Source of the DNA: Apodemus sylvaticus
Lineage: Eukaryota > Chordata > Mammalia > Rodentia > Muridae
Assembly (NCBI RefSeq): GCF_947179515.1
Contig: NC_067490.1
Span: 29,570,327 to 29,634,326 of the forward strand
Reading direction: 5' to 3'
Length of the DNA stretch: 64,000 nt
The notes below the pieces were generated by a model. The model made no database searches. It saw only the letters and a program-made list of their open reading frames with translations, and was not told the DNA's origin. The translations under genes were made by a program, and so were the position numbers. Shown one piece after another: positions 46,823-57,229 of the stretch (positions are counted from its first letter, which is position 1; every line of letters begins with the position of its first letter).

Positions 46823-47125
46823 TTATAAATGCCGTTTAAGGCAATCATCATAGGAAATACTATCAAGATTCATAATTGAGCAGATCTGTAAGATCTTACA
46901 TTGCTGATCACAAGTTGCACTGCTGTCATAACTCACAAAAAAATAATGGTAGTATTTCAGGAACTGCTTGCTATCTATGGTAGCAAATTGCTGAGCTAGT
47001 CCATGTAAACTCTTTGGCTGCAGATCTGCAACACCATAGGCCTGAGTCAAGATGTACTCCAACGTCCAGTTGGATTCTCCTTTTAGATTGGCTTCTGTCA
47101 AGTTCAAGTAATACTGCAACATGTC
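46823..47125 (-). CDS. Smpdl3a: Smpdl3a terminal coding exon (exon 8)
   Basis: The exon encodes DMLQYYLNLTEANLKGESNWTLEYILTQ-type sequence, ending in ...YDDCLKRHL and a stop. It is the C-terminal domain of the phosphodiesterase. Two N-glycosylation sequons (NLT, NWT) and a cysteine cluster (CDQQCKILQIC plus a later Cys) fit a secreted disulfide-bonded protein. The acceptor is tacag before GAC at 47125 and joins exon 7 in phase 0. The exon holds 100 codons plus the stop. The human protein, as I remember it, ends a few residues later, and the mouse protein ends like this one. Confidence 0.95.
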   Translation of the reverse strand, partial: DMLQYYLNLTEANLKGESNWTLEYILTQAYGVADLQPKSLHGLAQQFATIDSKQFLKYYHYFFVSYDSSATCDQQCKILQICSIMNLDSISYDDCLKRHL

Positions 47126-47566
47126 CTGTATTAAAGACAGTAACAGACCTAGTTAGTTCACTTTTCAACACAGAGGCTGCGGCACCATACAAAGAGGTTT
47201 TATTAAGCTTTCTGCGACATTCTGAATGTAAAGTGCCATTAAGATCGCTTCAAAAGAAAACCACAATTTCCAAAACCTGTATCACATCATGCCAATCCAC
47301 AGAGAAATGTACAAAACAAAGTATCTTGCATTCCCACAGGTTGAGACAACCAGTAACAGCTGATAGAAACCAGCTGAGTGCTGGAGGCAGCTGAGCCTAG
47401 TTCTGGAATGCTAAGATTCTCACATAGGCTGCAAATCAGTTGATGTCAGTTTGGTAACTTGAGATGGTGATACTAATACGTGCACTTTCTATCTTGAAAC
47501 CAGAAAACAGTGCAAATATAGGAACTGCTTTCTCCAGAGAACCAGTTGTTAAATATTTGTTTACAG

Positions 47567-47631
47567 GTGTGTGTGTGTGTGTGAATATATGATATCTATC
47601 TATATTTATCTGTCTGTCTATCTATCTATCC
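47567..47631. repeat. (TG)n and (TATC)n microsatellite
   Basis: A short TG run is followed by TATC/TGTC units inside Smpdl3a intron 7. Confidence 0.85.
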
Positions 47632-48499
47632 TTAATTTATATATGAACTGGAAATAGATATCAGAATGTTTGTTCCTGTTTACCTTTTTGGACTTTTTAA
47701 AATAAATGGACTCATGTTAAACTGCTCTGTAGTTTTGCTTATCTTTAGTTGGTATCACAGGAGGGGCATCTTTCTATGTCAATAAATACTATCACATACA
47801 GAGCACCCCCCACGTATATCTATACAGACATATATGAGGGTGTACATGTAGACGTGTGGAGTTCAAGTCCCTAACCAGGCAATGATAGCAGCTATAAAAC
47901 AATTCATTTGAACTAGTTTATTCATAGCCTTTGTAGACATTTAATTTCATTTTTATGGATAAAGTCCAATTATCCCGTCTCCTTTTCTTGGCATTCAGAA
48001 GAATAACAGAGATGTCTTACAAAAAATAAATTAGAAACACAATTAAATCAATAGCTACATTAAGCAAAATAAAATATCTTCAAACTATATCTGTTGAAAG
48101 GAGCAGCTACCCAATTGAAGTGTCTACAGTCTAAGTGGGCAGCCCTTTGAGATCAAATTGTTCTAATGTATAGAGCCACAAATGTGCACCAGAGAATTTT
48201 TTAGACAAAAGCAACTGTTCAATTTGAGTTTTTCCAAAAATAAACCAAACCAAACCAAAAAACAAACCTTAACTTGTATTGAGCACTTAATACGAGCTAA
48301 GCATTATTCTAAATGCTTTATATCAATTTTGTTTTTCATGGAAGCATCTTGAGAACTCATGATTCGGTCACACTTGTGTCCATGTGGCACACATAGGCAT
48401 GTATAATGTATGTGTGTACAAATTCTGTCTGTTACCATGTATGCATAGGTTCAAGTGCTGTGGATGCCAGCAGTCAACACTGGATAGCTCCCTCCACTG

Positions 48500-48728
48500 C
48501 TCTCTCCCTTGCTTCTTCTGAGACAGGGTCTCTTCACCAAACCTGGAAACTCCACTTCCAGCTAGACTGGGTGATACCAAGCTCTTAGGATCCTCTTATT
48601 TCAATGCCACTGCCCTAGGGAATCAGATGTGCACAGCCATACCTGGCAGTTTATGTGGCTACTGGGTTTCAGAAATTAGGTCCTTATACAGCAAGCACAT
48701 TATCCACTGAGCCATCTCCTGAGCCCCT
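48500..48728 (-). mobile_element. B4/RSINE1-type SINE
   Basis: Plus-strand gagacagggtctcttcacc, ccaaacctggaaactcca and ccactgagccatctcctgag are the complement of B4. The copy is in the same orientation as the host gene. Confidence 0.65.
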
Positions 48729-48954
48729 GAAGTCATATTTTAATTCCCATTTTAAAGAAGAACAAATTAAAACACAGGGCAGTTTGGTAACAGCTGGAGA
48801 CAGAGCATAGTTCTGGGGCCTATATGTTCCCAAATAATTAAATTGGAAGAAGAATAGTTACTATGACTTAGGAAGGACAATGTATGTATCAAAGTCCACA
48901 AAGAAGGCTACATCCAGTGAAAGCTTTGAAAACATGGCAAGATCAGGACTTGGT

Positions 48955-49165
48955 CTCTATGCCCATTGTTAAAGTGCCTGCTTGCCTGTCTCACATACAC
49001 AAAGTCCTGAGCTCAGTCCCCAGAATCCTATAAACCTGGGTATAGGAATGTGCGCTTGTGATCCCAGCACCTGGTAGGGAAATGCAAGAGAATCAGAAGT
49101 CTCAAGAATACAGCAAGTTTTAGGCCAGCCTGCACTACATGAGACCCAGTCTTAAAACCAACAAA
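48955..49165 (+). mobile_element. ID/B1 composite SINE (B4 class)
   Basis: An ID-like head (gtgcctgcttgcctgtctca, tgagctcagtccccag) is followed by a B1-like body (tgtgatcccagcacctgg, ggccagcctgcactacatgag). Confidence 0.6.
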
Positions 49166-49388
49166 TACAAAAGGTCAGGAAGCCCTTAAAGAGACAGTAA
49201 CATTTCACAAACAAACTTGACCTATGTGCCCATCGGGATGACAACAGATATCTACTTTTAAAGAAGGACACTTTATTAGCATCAAGTGTGTCTCTCATGG
49301 ATTTCTGAGAAACATTCTACTAAATGAATGAAAACTTTGAAGACATGTATATGCAGATGTAGGATCAACTGAAACTGCTCCAACTTAC

Positions 49389-49513
49389 CAGCAATGTGTA
49401 ATCACCAGGCTTGTACTGAAATAGGCGGACACCAGGATTGTTGGTCTCTTTTTGTAAAACTCCTTTCACTGGTGTGACAGCAGGTGCCACAAACGCAGCA
49501 TTTATTGGATTCC
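49389..49513 (-). CDS. Smpdl3a: Smpdl3a exon 7
   Basis: The exon holds 125 bp, 2 bases plus 41 codons, encoding NPINAAFVAPAVTPVKGVLQ and then KETNNPGVRLFQYKPGDYTLL. The conserved VAPAVTPV segment is a signature of the SMPDL3 family core. The acceptor gtttag precedes GGAATCC (exon start 49513). The donor is CTG|gtaagt at 49389/49388. Phases match exon 6 (one base left over) and exon 8. Confidence 0.95.
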
Positions 49514-49824
49514 CTAAACAACAACAATAACAATCAGGTATATACTATAACATTCAATTTAAACTTAAAAATATAAATAGCTTAGGTTAAGAGATCAATA
49601 GGCAAATATTATAATCACTGATCAATCATGCCTCAAAGCAATTATGTTACTTTTGAGAAAATAAGGGTATTCAATACCAAAATCAAAGATCTGTTACTGA
49701 TTCTGTTATGCAGATTAATGTTATTAGTTTTATATAAATTATCCATAAATCCTAACAATGACTACAGAGTTATACAGAGAAATTACTGACTTGGTATTTG
49801 AAAGTCAACTTTTCAACACTTTAG

Positions 49825-49995
49825 ATAGGTAGATGTCGAATAGATGACAGATAGGTTATAGATAGATTAGATAGATGCATGATGATAGATGATAGATACA
49901 TAATCAATAAATGAAAGAGAGATAGCTCATTGAACCAGACAGATGACAGAAGACTGACAGAAAGATGACTAACTGATAGACAAATAGATGATAGC
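49825..49995. repeat. (GATA)n-like microsatellite
   Basis: Imperfect GATA/GATG units lie in Smpdl3a intron 6. Antisense open frames across it (49821-50173) are artefacts. Confidence 0.85.
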
Positions 49996-50188
49996 GGTGA
50001 AAAAGAAATGGTAGAGTGGACGGATGGTAATAAAGAGATACAGGAAGATCTTGAAAAAGAATCACTGGATCGAAGGAAATGAGTGCAGTAAGATTCTGAT
50101 AGACGCACATGATGAAAGAACCAAGATTTGTTGATGATAGTCTCAGCTTTAAATTTTTTTCACAAAAAAGCAAGTTTATTATAACTTA

Positions 50189-50198
50189 CAGACACACA

Positions 50199-50239
<41 letters not shown>

Positions 50240-50252
50240 ATACACACACACA
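50189..50252. repeat. (CA)n microsatellite
   Basis: CA dinucleotides with TA interruptions lie in Smpdl3a intron 6. Confidence 0.95.
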
Positions 50253-50330
50253 GAAGTAAAATCAAACCTGATCTGTTTTTTAATCATATTCAAAGCAATC
50301 TTTCAATCTTTATATAATAATTTAACTGGG

Positions 50331-50382
50331 AATAGAGGCAAATACATGCCAATCTGATGCCAGCTTGGTGAACACAATAGTG
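50331..50382 (+). mobile_element. B1 SINE, left part of a split copy
   Basis: actgggaatagaggcaaata and ctgatgccagcttgg match a worn B1 middle. The copy stops at aatagtg (50376-50382). The rest of the B1 resumes at 52953 with the same heptamer. Confidence 0.5.
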
Positions 50383-50764
50383 TAGTTATTATAGTTATAA
50401 TTTGTTACATCTATAATATAGTTATAATATATTTATATATAATATCTATACATTATAACTTTAAATATATATTTTAAGTATATTTAATACATAAATATAC
50501 TATATAACTCTATACTATATATTATTACTATATATAAATATACCAATAATATATAAACATATATATTTATATTTAGTAATATTATAAATATATATTTATG
50601 TTGTAATATAATGTTTTGTTAGTTAATAAATATTAAAATTATATTATCTATAAATATGTAGTATTTATGTTATAGTATATAATATAAAATGTGCTTTATA
50701 TCATATATTATTAGAATATTTAAATATTATATACTTACATATAATATAATATAAAAATAAAATT
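50383..50764. repeat. AT-rich low-complexity island, left
   Basis: This is almost pure A/T of tataat, atatta and tttata words. Its last 228 bases (50537-50764) recur right of the L1 at 52652-52886. Confidence 0.9.
50537..50764 (+). repeat. Long direct duplication, left copy
   Basis: It is nearly identical to 52652-52886, differing by two small indels and a few substitutions. The two copies abut the two ends of the intronic L1. Confidence 0.9.
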
Positions 50765-52651
50765 ATTTTTTAATTTTTTTTATTCGATATAATTTATTTA
50801 CATTTTAAATGATTTCCCCTTTTCTAGCCCCCCACTCCCCGAAAGTCCCGTAAGCCCCCTTCTCTTCCCCTGTCCTCCCACCCACCCCTTCCCACTTCCC
50901 CGTTCTGGTTTTGTCGAATACTGCTTCACTGAGTCTTTCCAGAACCAGGGGCCACTCCTCCTTTCTTCTTGTATCTCATTTGATGTGTGGATTATGTTTT
51001 GGGTATTCCAGTTTTCTAGGTTAATATCCACTTATTAGTGAGTGCATACCATGATTCACCTTTTGAGTCTGGGTTACCTCACTTAGTATGATGTTCTCTA
51101 GGTCCATCCATTTGCCTAAGAATTTCATGAATTCATTGTTTCTAATGGCTGAATAGTACTCCATTGTGTAGATATACCACATTTTTTGCATCCACTCTTC
51201 TGTTGAGGGATACCTGGGTTCTTTCCAGCATCTGGCAATTAGAAATAGGGCTGCTATGAACATAGTAGAGCATGTATCCTTATTACATGGTGAGGAATCC
51301 TCTGGGTATATGCCCAGGAGTGGTATAGCAGGATCTTCTGGAAGTGAGGTGCCCAGTTTTCGGAGGAACCGCCAGACTGATTTCCAGAGTGGTTGTACCA
51401 ATTTGCAACCCCACCAGCAGTGGAGGAGTGTTCCTTTTTCTCCACACCCTCTCCAACACCCGCTGTCTCCTGAATTTTTAATCTTAGCCATTCTGACTGG
51501 TGTAAGATGAAATCTCAGGGTTGTTTTGATTTGCATTTCCCTAATGACTAATGAAGTTGAGCATTTTTTAAGATGCTTCTCTGCCATCTGAAGTTCTTCA
51601 GGTGAGAATTCTTTGTTTAACTCTGTACCCCATTTTTTAATAGGGTTGTTTGGTTTTCTGGAGTCTAACTTCTTGAGTTCTTTATATATATTGGATATTA
51701 GCCCTCTATCTGATGTAGGATTGGTGAAGATCTTTTCCCAATGTGTTGGTTGCCAATTTGTCCTCTTGATGGTGTCCTTTGCCTTACAGAAACTTTGTAA
51801 TTTTATGAGGTCCCATTTGTCAATTCTTGCTCTTAGAGCATACGCTATTGGTGTTCTGTTCAGAAACTTTCTCCCTGTACCGATGTCCTCAAGGGTCTTC
51901 CCCAGTTTCTTTTCTATTAGCTTCAGAGTGTCTGGCTTTATGTGGAGGTCCTTGATCTATTTGGATTTGAGCTTAGTACAAGGAGACAAGGATGGATCAA
52001 TTCGCATTCTTCTGCATGCTGACCTCCAGTTGAACCAGCACCATTTGTTGAAAAGGCTATCTTTTTTCCATTGGATGTTTTCAGCCTCTTTGTCGAGGAT
52101 CAAGTGGCCATAGGTGTGTGGGTTCATTTCTGGATCTTCAATCCTGTTCCATTGATCCTCCTGCCTGTCACTGTACCAATACCATGCAGTTTTTAACACT
52201 ATTGCTCTGTAGTATTGCTTGAGGTCAGGGATACTGATTCCCCCAGATTTTCTTTTGTTGCTGAGAATAGTTTTAGCTATCCTGGGTTTTTTGTTGTTCC
52301 AGATGAATTTGATAATTGCTCTTTCTAACTCTGTGAAGAATTGAGTTGGGATTTTGATGGGTATTGCATTGAATCTGTATATTGCTTTTGGCAAAATGGC
52401 CATTTTAACTATATTGATTCTACCGATCCATGAGCATGGGAGGTTTTCCCATTTTTTGAGGTCTTCTTCCATTTCCTTCTTCAGAGTCTTGAAGTTCTTG
52501 TCATACAGATCTTTCACATGTTTGGTAAGAGTCACCCCAAGATACTTTATACTGTTTGTGGCTATTGTGAAGGGGGTCATTTCCCTAATTTCTTTCTCAG
52601 CCTGCTTATCCTTTGAGTATAGGAAGGCCACTGATTTGCTTGAGTTGAGTG
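50765..52651 (-). mobile_element. 5'-truncated L1 in Smpdl3a intron 6
   Basis: The element is 1.89 kb, on the minus strand (sense to Smpdl3a). It starts inside ORF2 just after the RT core (SSKSVAFLYSKDKQ) and runs to the G-rich 3' UTR and A-tract (50765-50790 on +). It is very similar to the 6-12 kb L1, so it is young. ORF2 is open except for one TAG at 51957-51959, where the other copy has TGG. The zinc-knuckle-like C-terminus is intact. Direct repeats of about 230 bp flank it, instead of the usual 7-20 bp. Confidence 0.92.
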
Positions 52652-52886
52652 AATATACCAATAATATATAAACATATAAATATATTTATATTTAGTAATA
52701 TTATAAATATATATTTATGTTGTAATATAATGTTTTGTTAGTTAATAAATATTAAAATTATATTATCTATAAATATGTAGTATTTATGTTATAATAGTAT
52801 ATAATATAAAATGTGCTTTACATCATATATTATTAGAATATTTAAATATTATATACTTACATATAATATAATATAAAAATAAAATT
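52652..52886 (+). repeat. Long direct duplication, right copy
   Basis: It is the second copy of 50537-50764 and begins at the base after the L1 5' end. Confidence 0.9.
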
Positions 52887-52952
52887 TTTATATACTGAAT
52901 ATAATAAAGAATATAGCTATATTTATATAATATAGTTATAATATAAAGTTAT
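52887..52952. repeat. AT-rich low-complexity island, right remainder
   Basis: It continues the A/T-only sequence up to the second aatagtg heptamer. Confidence 0.85.
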
Positions 52953-53015
52953 AATAGTGAGTTCCAGAACAGCCAGAGCTACACAGTAAGATTGTTTCAA
53001 AACAAAAATTAAAAA
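52953..53015 (+). mobile_element. B1 SINE, right part of a split copy
   Basis: agtgagttccagaacagcca, gagctacacagtaag and an A-rich tail are the B1 right end. Together with 50331-50382 this gives one B1. Confidence 0.7.
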
Positions 53016-53114
53016 TAAAAATATATACATATCTAACATGTGTCTGCTTCAAGAATGCAATTTTAGGGCTCCAGAGACAGGGACTGAGATCTGCATACAG
53101 GCCACATTCATTAC

Positions 53115-53295
53115 CTTTTTTATCTGAAAGAACCATAAGGCTGTCTCTGTGGGTGTGGCCATAGAACTGTCCTGCAATGACGGAGCTGTATCTTCTGAAA
53201 ATATCAACCAGTTTCTCATTATAGTACTCCCTCATCGCCGGGGTGTGAGTTGCATAAGGGAGATAGCCCACTGGAACATGCGCTATGATGTATAC
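53115..53295 (-). CDS. Smpdl3a: Smpdl3a exon 6 (metal-binding GHTH exon)
   Basis: The exon holds 181 bp, 60 codons plus one base, encoding VYIIAHVPVGYLP, then MREYYNEKLVDIF, then VIAGQFYGHTHRDSLMVLSDKK. The histidine of AHVPVG and the two histidines of GHTH are conserved metal ligands of the calcineurin-like phosphoesterase fold, so this exon carries the C-terminal half of the dinuclear zinc site. The acceptor is ttcag before GTATAC. The donor is AAAAAAG|gtaatg. Confidence 0.96.
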
Positions 53296-53660
53296 CTGAA
53301 AAAGGAGATACAAGGAGACACAGGGTAACTTGTTTGCACATTTATCATTACTAAATTAAAGCTGGATACTGCTGAGTAAACATACATAAACTAAAATTCA
53401 GAAAGCAAACAAATCTACTTTCCTTTTTCTGAGAAAAAAAAAAGAAAGAGCTTTGACTATGCAGCTATCAAGGTCACCATCTTGACATATGGCTCATTTA
53501 TGCTGAACACTTAGATGACAGAAGAATATTGACTCTAGTCAACTTTCTTAAAAATCCTTTAATTTTTATAACTTTTGTTAATTTCTGATTCTTCCCCAAG
53601 CTGAGTATACAAATTTAGCCTTCTGATAGTCCACTGTGAACTCTGTTCTATAGGATCTAC

Positions 53661-53830
53661 CTTCTCCTTATTCTTCAGAGAGCTGTTGAGTGTATTTTCC
53701 AGCCATTCAAACTGATTTGCTGGGTCTGTCTTGTTCAGGGTCATGATATTTGGCCCATAGTACAAGTTTGTGTTTAGGCTAATGATCCTCAAGTCTGGAT
53801 TGTTTGCAACTTTCTGTGAATAAAAACCAC
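53661..53830 (-). CDS. Smpdl3a: Smpdl3a exon 5
   Basis: The exon holds 170 bp, 2 bases plus 56 codons, encoding GFYSQKVANNPDLRIISLNT, then NLYYGPNIMTLNKTDPANQF, then EWLENTLNSSLKNKEK. RIISLNTNLYY is a core strand of the phosphoesterase domain. The NKT and NSS sequons are possible N-glycosylation sites. The acceptor is ttacag before GTGGTT and the donor is AAG|gtagat. Intron 5 is only 365 bp. Confidence 0.95.
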
Positions 53831-54535
53831 CTGTAAAAACAAATGCAAAACACATTAGGAACATGAACATAAACATATGCAGACACTTGGGAAAGTGAAT
53901 TCTTAAAAGTTAACAGTGTAGCCTGGTGTTCTCATTGCTTGGGTAAGAATCCAAGTTAACATTAACCTGACTGAATGTCAGGACCAATATGTAAGGTTAT
54001 GAAGTAAGAAGAGTTGCATCCAATATGAATATTTGGGCAGTGGGCAATGGAACTGAATTTTTAAAAAAATAATGTATATTAAACAAAACTACAACTGATC
54101 AAACTACAGAGCTGTGGAACTCTCCCACAACTGTAAGATCTACAGCAGTACCCCTGCACCTAAGACTCAGGGATAATTCTGGGAAATGGAGAAGGATCGT
54201 AAGAGCCAGGGGATCAGGGACTTTGTAAGATTGTGTCTCCAAGAAATATCAGGAAAGCTATACACATAAAGTCTCACCAACATGGTTACCTAAATATGAC
54301 TGAAGAAGGACAACATAAATAGGCATGTTAGCATGGGAGGGGTAAAGCTCACAGCCTTCATCAACCTTAGACAAAGAACTACAGGAAATTAAGGCATAAT
54401 GAGAAGAGGAGAAATAGTTTTGTCCAGGACAAAAGCACATCAATTGGTTATCCAATACCAAATGCTCAGCCCTAAAAACATGTGCATACGAGTAGCATTA
54501 TACAGACTATTTATGTGTTTAGAAAACTATATCTC

Positions 54536-54612
54536 CATCCATTCATCTGTTCATCTATTACCCACCCATCCATCCATTCATCCACCCATGAATCCATCAT
54601 CCACCCATTCAT
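54536..54612. repeat. (CCAT/CATT)n microsatellite
   Basis: Imperfect tccatcca/cccatcc units. Confidence 0.85.
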
Positions 54613-55020
54613 TGACATAAATAACAACAAAGAAGAGTCTGTGCATTGAAAGAGCAATAGGGGAGACATACATGAAAGACTTGGACGGAGGAAAGGAAAT
54701 GAAGAAATGATAAAATTATATTTTAATCTTAAAAACTACTTAATAGGCCGGAGCTTTAAATAATAGGATTTAAGATGAGAGATACAATGAAATATAAAAA
54801 TCTAAAGAATGAAGATACAGAGGATCCTGCTAGAGATACCCAGAAAAATCACATATTCGTCTGACTTAGAGTGAGCCACTCTAGTCTTGTGCCTTTTTGT
54901 TCTGTGCCTACTCACTAAGCATCTATTCCCATGCTTTATATCATGTTTGATCATAGCCTCTATAACTTCCATTTTTTACCCTATAGTCATAGCACATTAT
55001 ACTTTCCCCCACAGTAATAG

Positions 55021-55044
55021 TAGTGTGTGTGTGTGTGTGTGTGT
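55021..55044. repeat. (TG)n microsatellite
   Basis: A short pure run followed by acgtgcacgtgcatg. Confidence 0.9.
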
Positions 55045-56050
55045 ACACGTGCACGTGCATGTAGAGGTCAGAAGCCAACCTCTCCAGTGAAATTCATCAG
55101 ATGCTGTATATCTGATGACAGGGACTCCCAACCCAGGCTAACTGACCACAGAGCCCTAGAGATCCACCTGTGTCTATCTCCTAAGAAGGGAAAAATCATG
55201 TTTTAAAGTTACATATTTACGACATACAAGGCACAAGTAAGATATTCTGCCTTAGTTTAGACTTGAAATGTTTCCAAAGACCTTTATATGTTGAAGCACT
55301 GATCTCAGATGATGCCCATATTCAGAGGTTTCTAAACCATAAGGGGGCATAAACATGTAGCCATTGATAAGTCAGCTAAGCCTTTGGAGGTAGGGACTTG
55401 TAGACTACAGGAGGAATATCTTCAAATAGAGTGTCTTGTGCCTGCTCACACTGATTCCTTATGGTCTTCCTTGCTCTCTTTTCCCTTTCTCTCTTCCTTA
55501 GTCCTTTCCTCTCTAGTTCTCTTTCAACTCCCCACCCCCTTCTATAGTTGACAGGAGATAAGGACCTAGTCTCTAACAAACTGCTCTGTGTAGTGGGTTG
55601 GTCTGATGCTGCTATGTATTCAAATGCTAAATGATACGGTATCCCAGATCATCAGCCACAGGGCTCCATACCCAGGTGGCACAGGGAGACAGATAGCCTC
55701 CCGGGAGTGTGGACAGGCATGTGAGTGCTGCTCAGAGGCACACACCCAGAACACTCAGGACATAGGAACCCAGGAGTAGCCTGGGACTGGAGGCTTCCGA
55801 TTTCTGTCTGTGCCCAGAGCTGATCCTGGACCACAGACCTACATATACAAATGCTGCCAGGAGAGAGCTGGTCTCCCAGGAGTGCCTACATACCTGCAAG
55901 CACAGAGCTGACACTGTAGCACTGCTCTCCATACCTAAATTCCTCAAGGAGAGAACTGGTCTCCCAGGAGTACTGACACACAGGCTTGCAAATCAGAAGA
56001 GTGACAGTCAAAGACAGCAAGACCAGCAAACACTAGAGATGACCAAATGG

Positions 56051-56298
56051 GGAAAAGCAAGCACAAGAACACACACACACACACACACACACAAACCCAG
56101 AAACCAATGACACTTGGCATCATCAGAACCCAATTCTACCACCACAGCGAGCCCTGGTTACTCCAACACACCAGAAAAGCAGGAGACTGCTTTAAAATTC
56201 TCTCATTATGCTGATAGAGGGCTTCAAGAAGGACACAAATAACTACCTTAAAGAAATTCAGGAGAACACAGGTAAACAGGTAGAAGCTCTTAAAGGGG

Positions 56299-56330
<32 letters not shown>

Positions 56331-57177
56331 CCTTAAAGATTTACAGGCAAACATGACCAAACAGGTGAAGGAATTGAACAAAACCATCCAGGATCTAAAA
56401 CTGGAAGTAGAAACAATAAAGAAACCACAAAGGGAGAGAAGTCTGGACATGGGAAACCTAGGAAAGAAATCAGGAGTCATATATGCAAGAATCAACAACA
56501 GAATACAAGAGATAGAGAGAATCTCAGGTGCAGAAAATACCATAGAAGACATTGGCACAACAGTCAAAGAAAATGCAAAATGCAAAAAGCTCCTAACCCA
56601 AAACATCCAAGAAATACAGGACACAATGAACAGACCAAACCTAAGGATAATAGGTATAGAAGAGAGTAAAGATTCCCAACTTAAAGGGCCAGTAAATATC
56701 TTCAACAAAACTATAGAAGAAAACTTCCCTAATGTAAAGAAAGAGATGCCCATGAACATACAAGAAGCCTACAGAACTCCAAATAGATTGCACCAGAAAA
56801 GAAATTCCTCCCATCATATAATAGTCAAAAATGCCAAATGCACTAAATAAAGAAAGATTATTAAAAGCTGTAATGGAAAAAGGTCAAGCAACATATAAAG
56901 GCAGATCTATCAGAAATACACCATACTTCTTACCAGAGACTATGAAAGCTAGAAGATCCTGGGCAGATCTCATACAGACCCTAACAGAACACAAATGCCA
57001 GCCCATACTACTATACCCAGCAAAATTCTCAGTTACCATAGATCGAGAAACCAAGATATTGTATGACAAAACCAAATTTACTCAATATCTCTTCAGAAAT
57101 CCAGCCCTATAAAGGATAATAGATGGAAAACGACGACACAAGGAGGGAAATTACACCCTAGAAAAAGCAAGAAAGTA
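56051..57177 (+). pseudogene. L1 ORF1, disrupted
   Basis: The likely start is ATGGGGAAAAGCAAGC, followed at once by a (CA)n run (56070-56093). A second (AC)n run (56299-56330) replaces the A-rich codons of the coiled coil. The RRM part is readable (KEMPMNIQEAYRTPNRL). There is a frame change near 56830. Confidence 0.8.
56299..56330. repeat. (AC)n inside the L1 ORF1 coiled coil
   Basis: The 6 kb L1 has an A9 run at the comparable place (7532-7540). Here the aaacacaaaa motif has turned into an AC microsatellite. Confidence 0.85.
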
Positions 57178-57229
57178 ATCTTTCAACAACCCAAAGAAGA
57201 TAACCACAGAAACATAAAAATAACATCAA

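Larger units (their letters stand above)
47126..49388 (-). other. Smpdl3a intron 7
   Basis: The intron holds a (TG)n/(TCTA)n microsatellite (47567-47631), a minus-strand B4-type SINE near 48.5-48.73 kb and a plus-strand ID/B1 composite near 49 kb. No other gene is seen. Confidence 0.6.
53831..55590 (-). other. Smpdl3a intron 4, 3' end region
   Basis: It contains a (CCAT)n-like repeat (54536-54612), a (TG)n (55021-55044) and a B4-like SINE patch (55050-55190). No exon is seen. Confidence 0.5.

Noticed and set aside
47014..47394. 126-codon plus-strand frame over the Smpdl3a last exon
   Set aside because: It is antisense to a well supported coding exon and crosses its splice acceptor.
51613..52113. 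166-codon plus-strand frame
   Set aside because: It is the antisense shadow of L1 ORF2. The same peptide appears antisense in the other L1 copies (11242-11829, 25044-25346).
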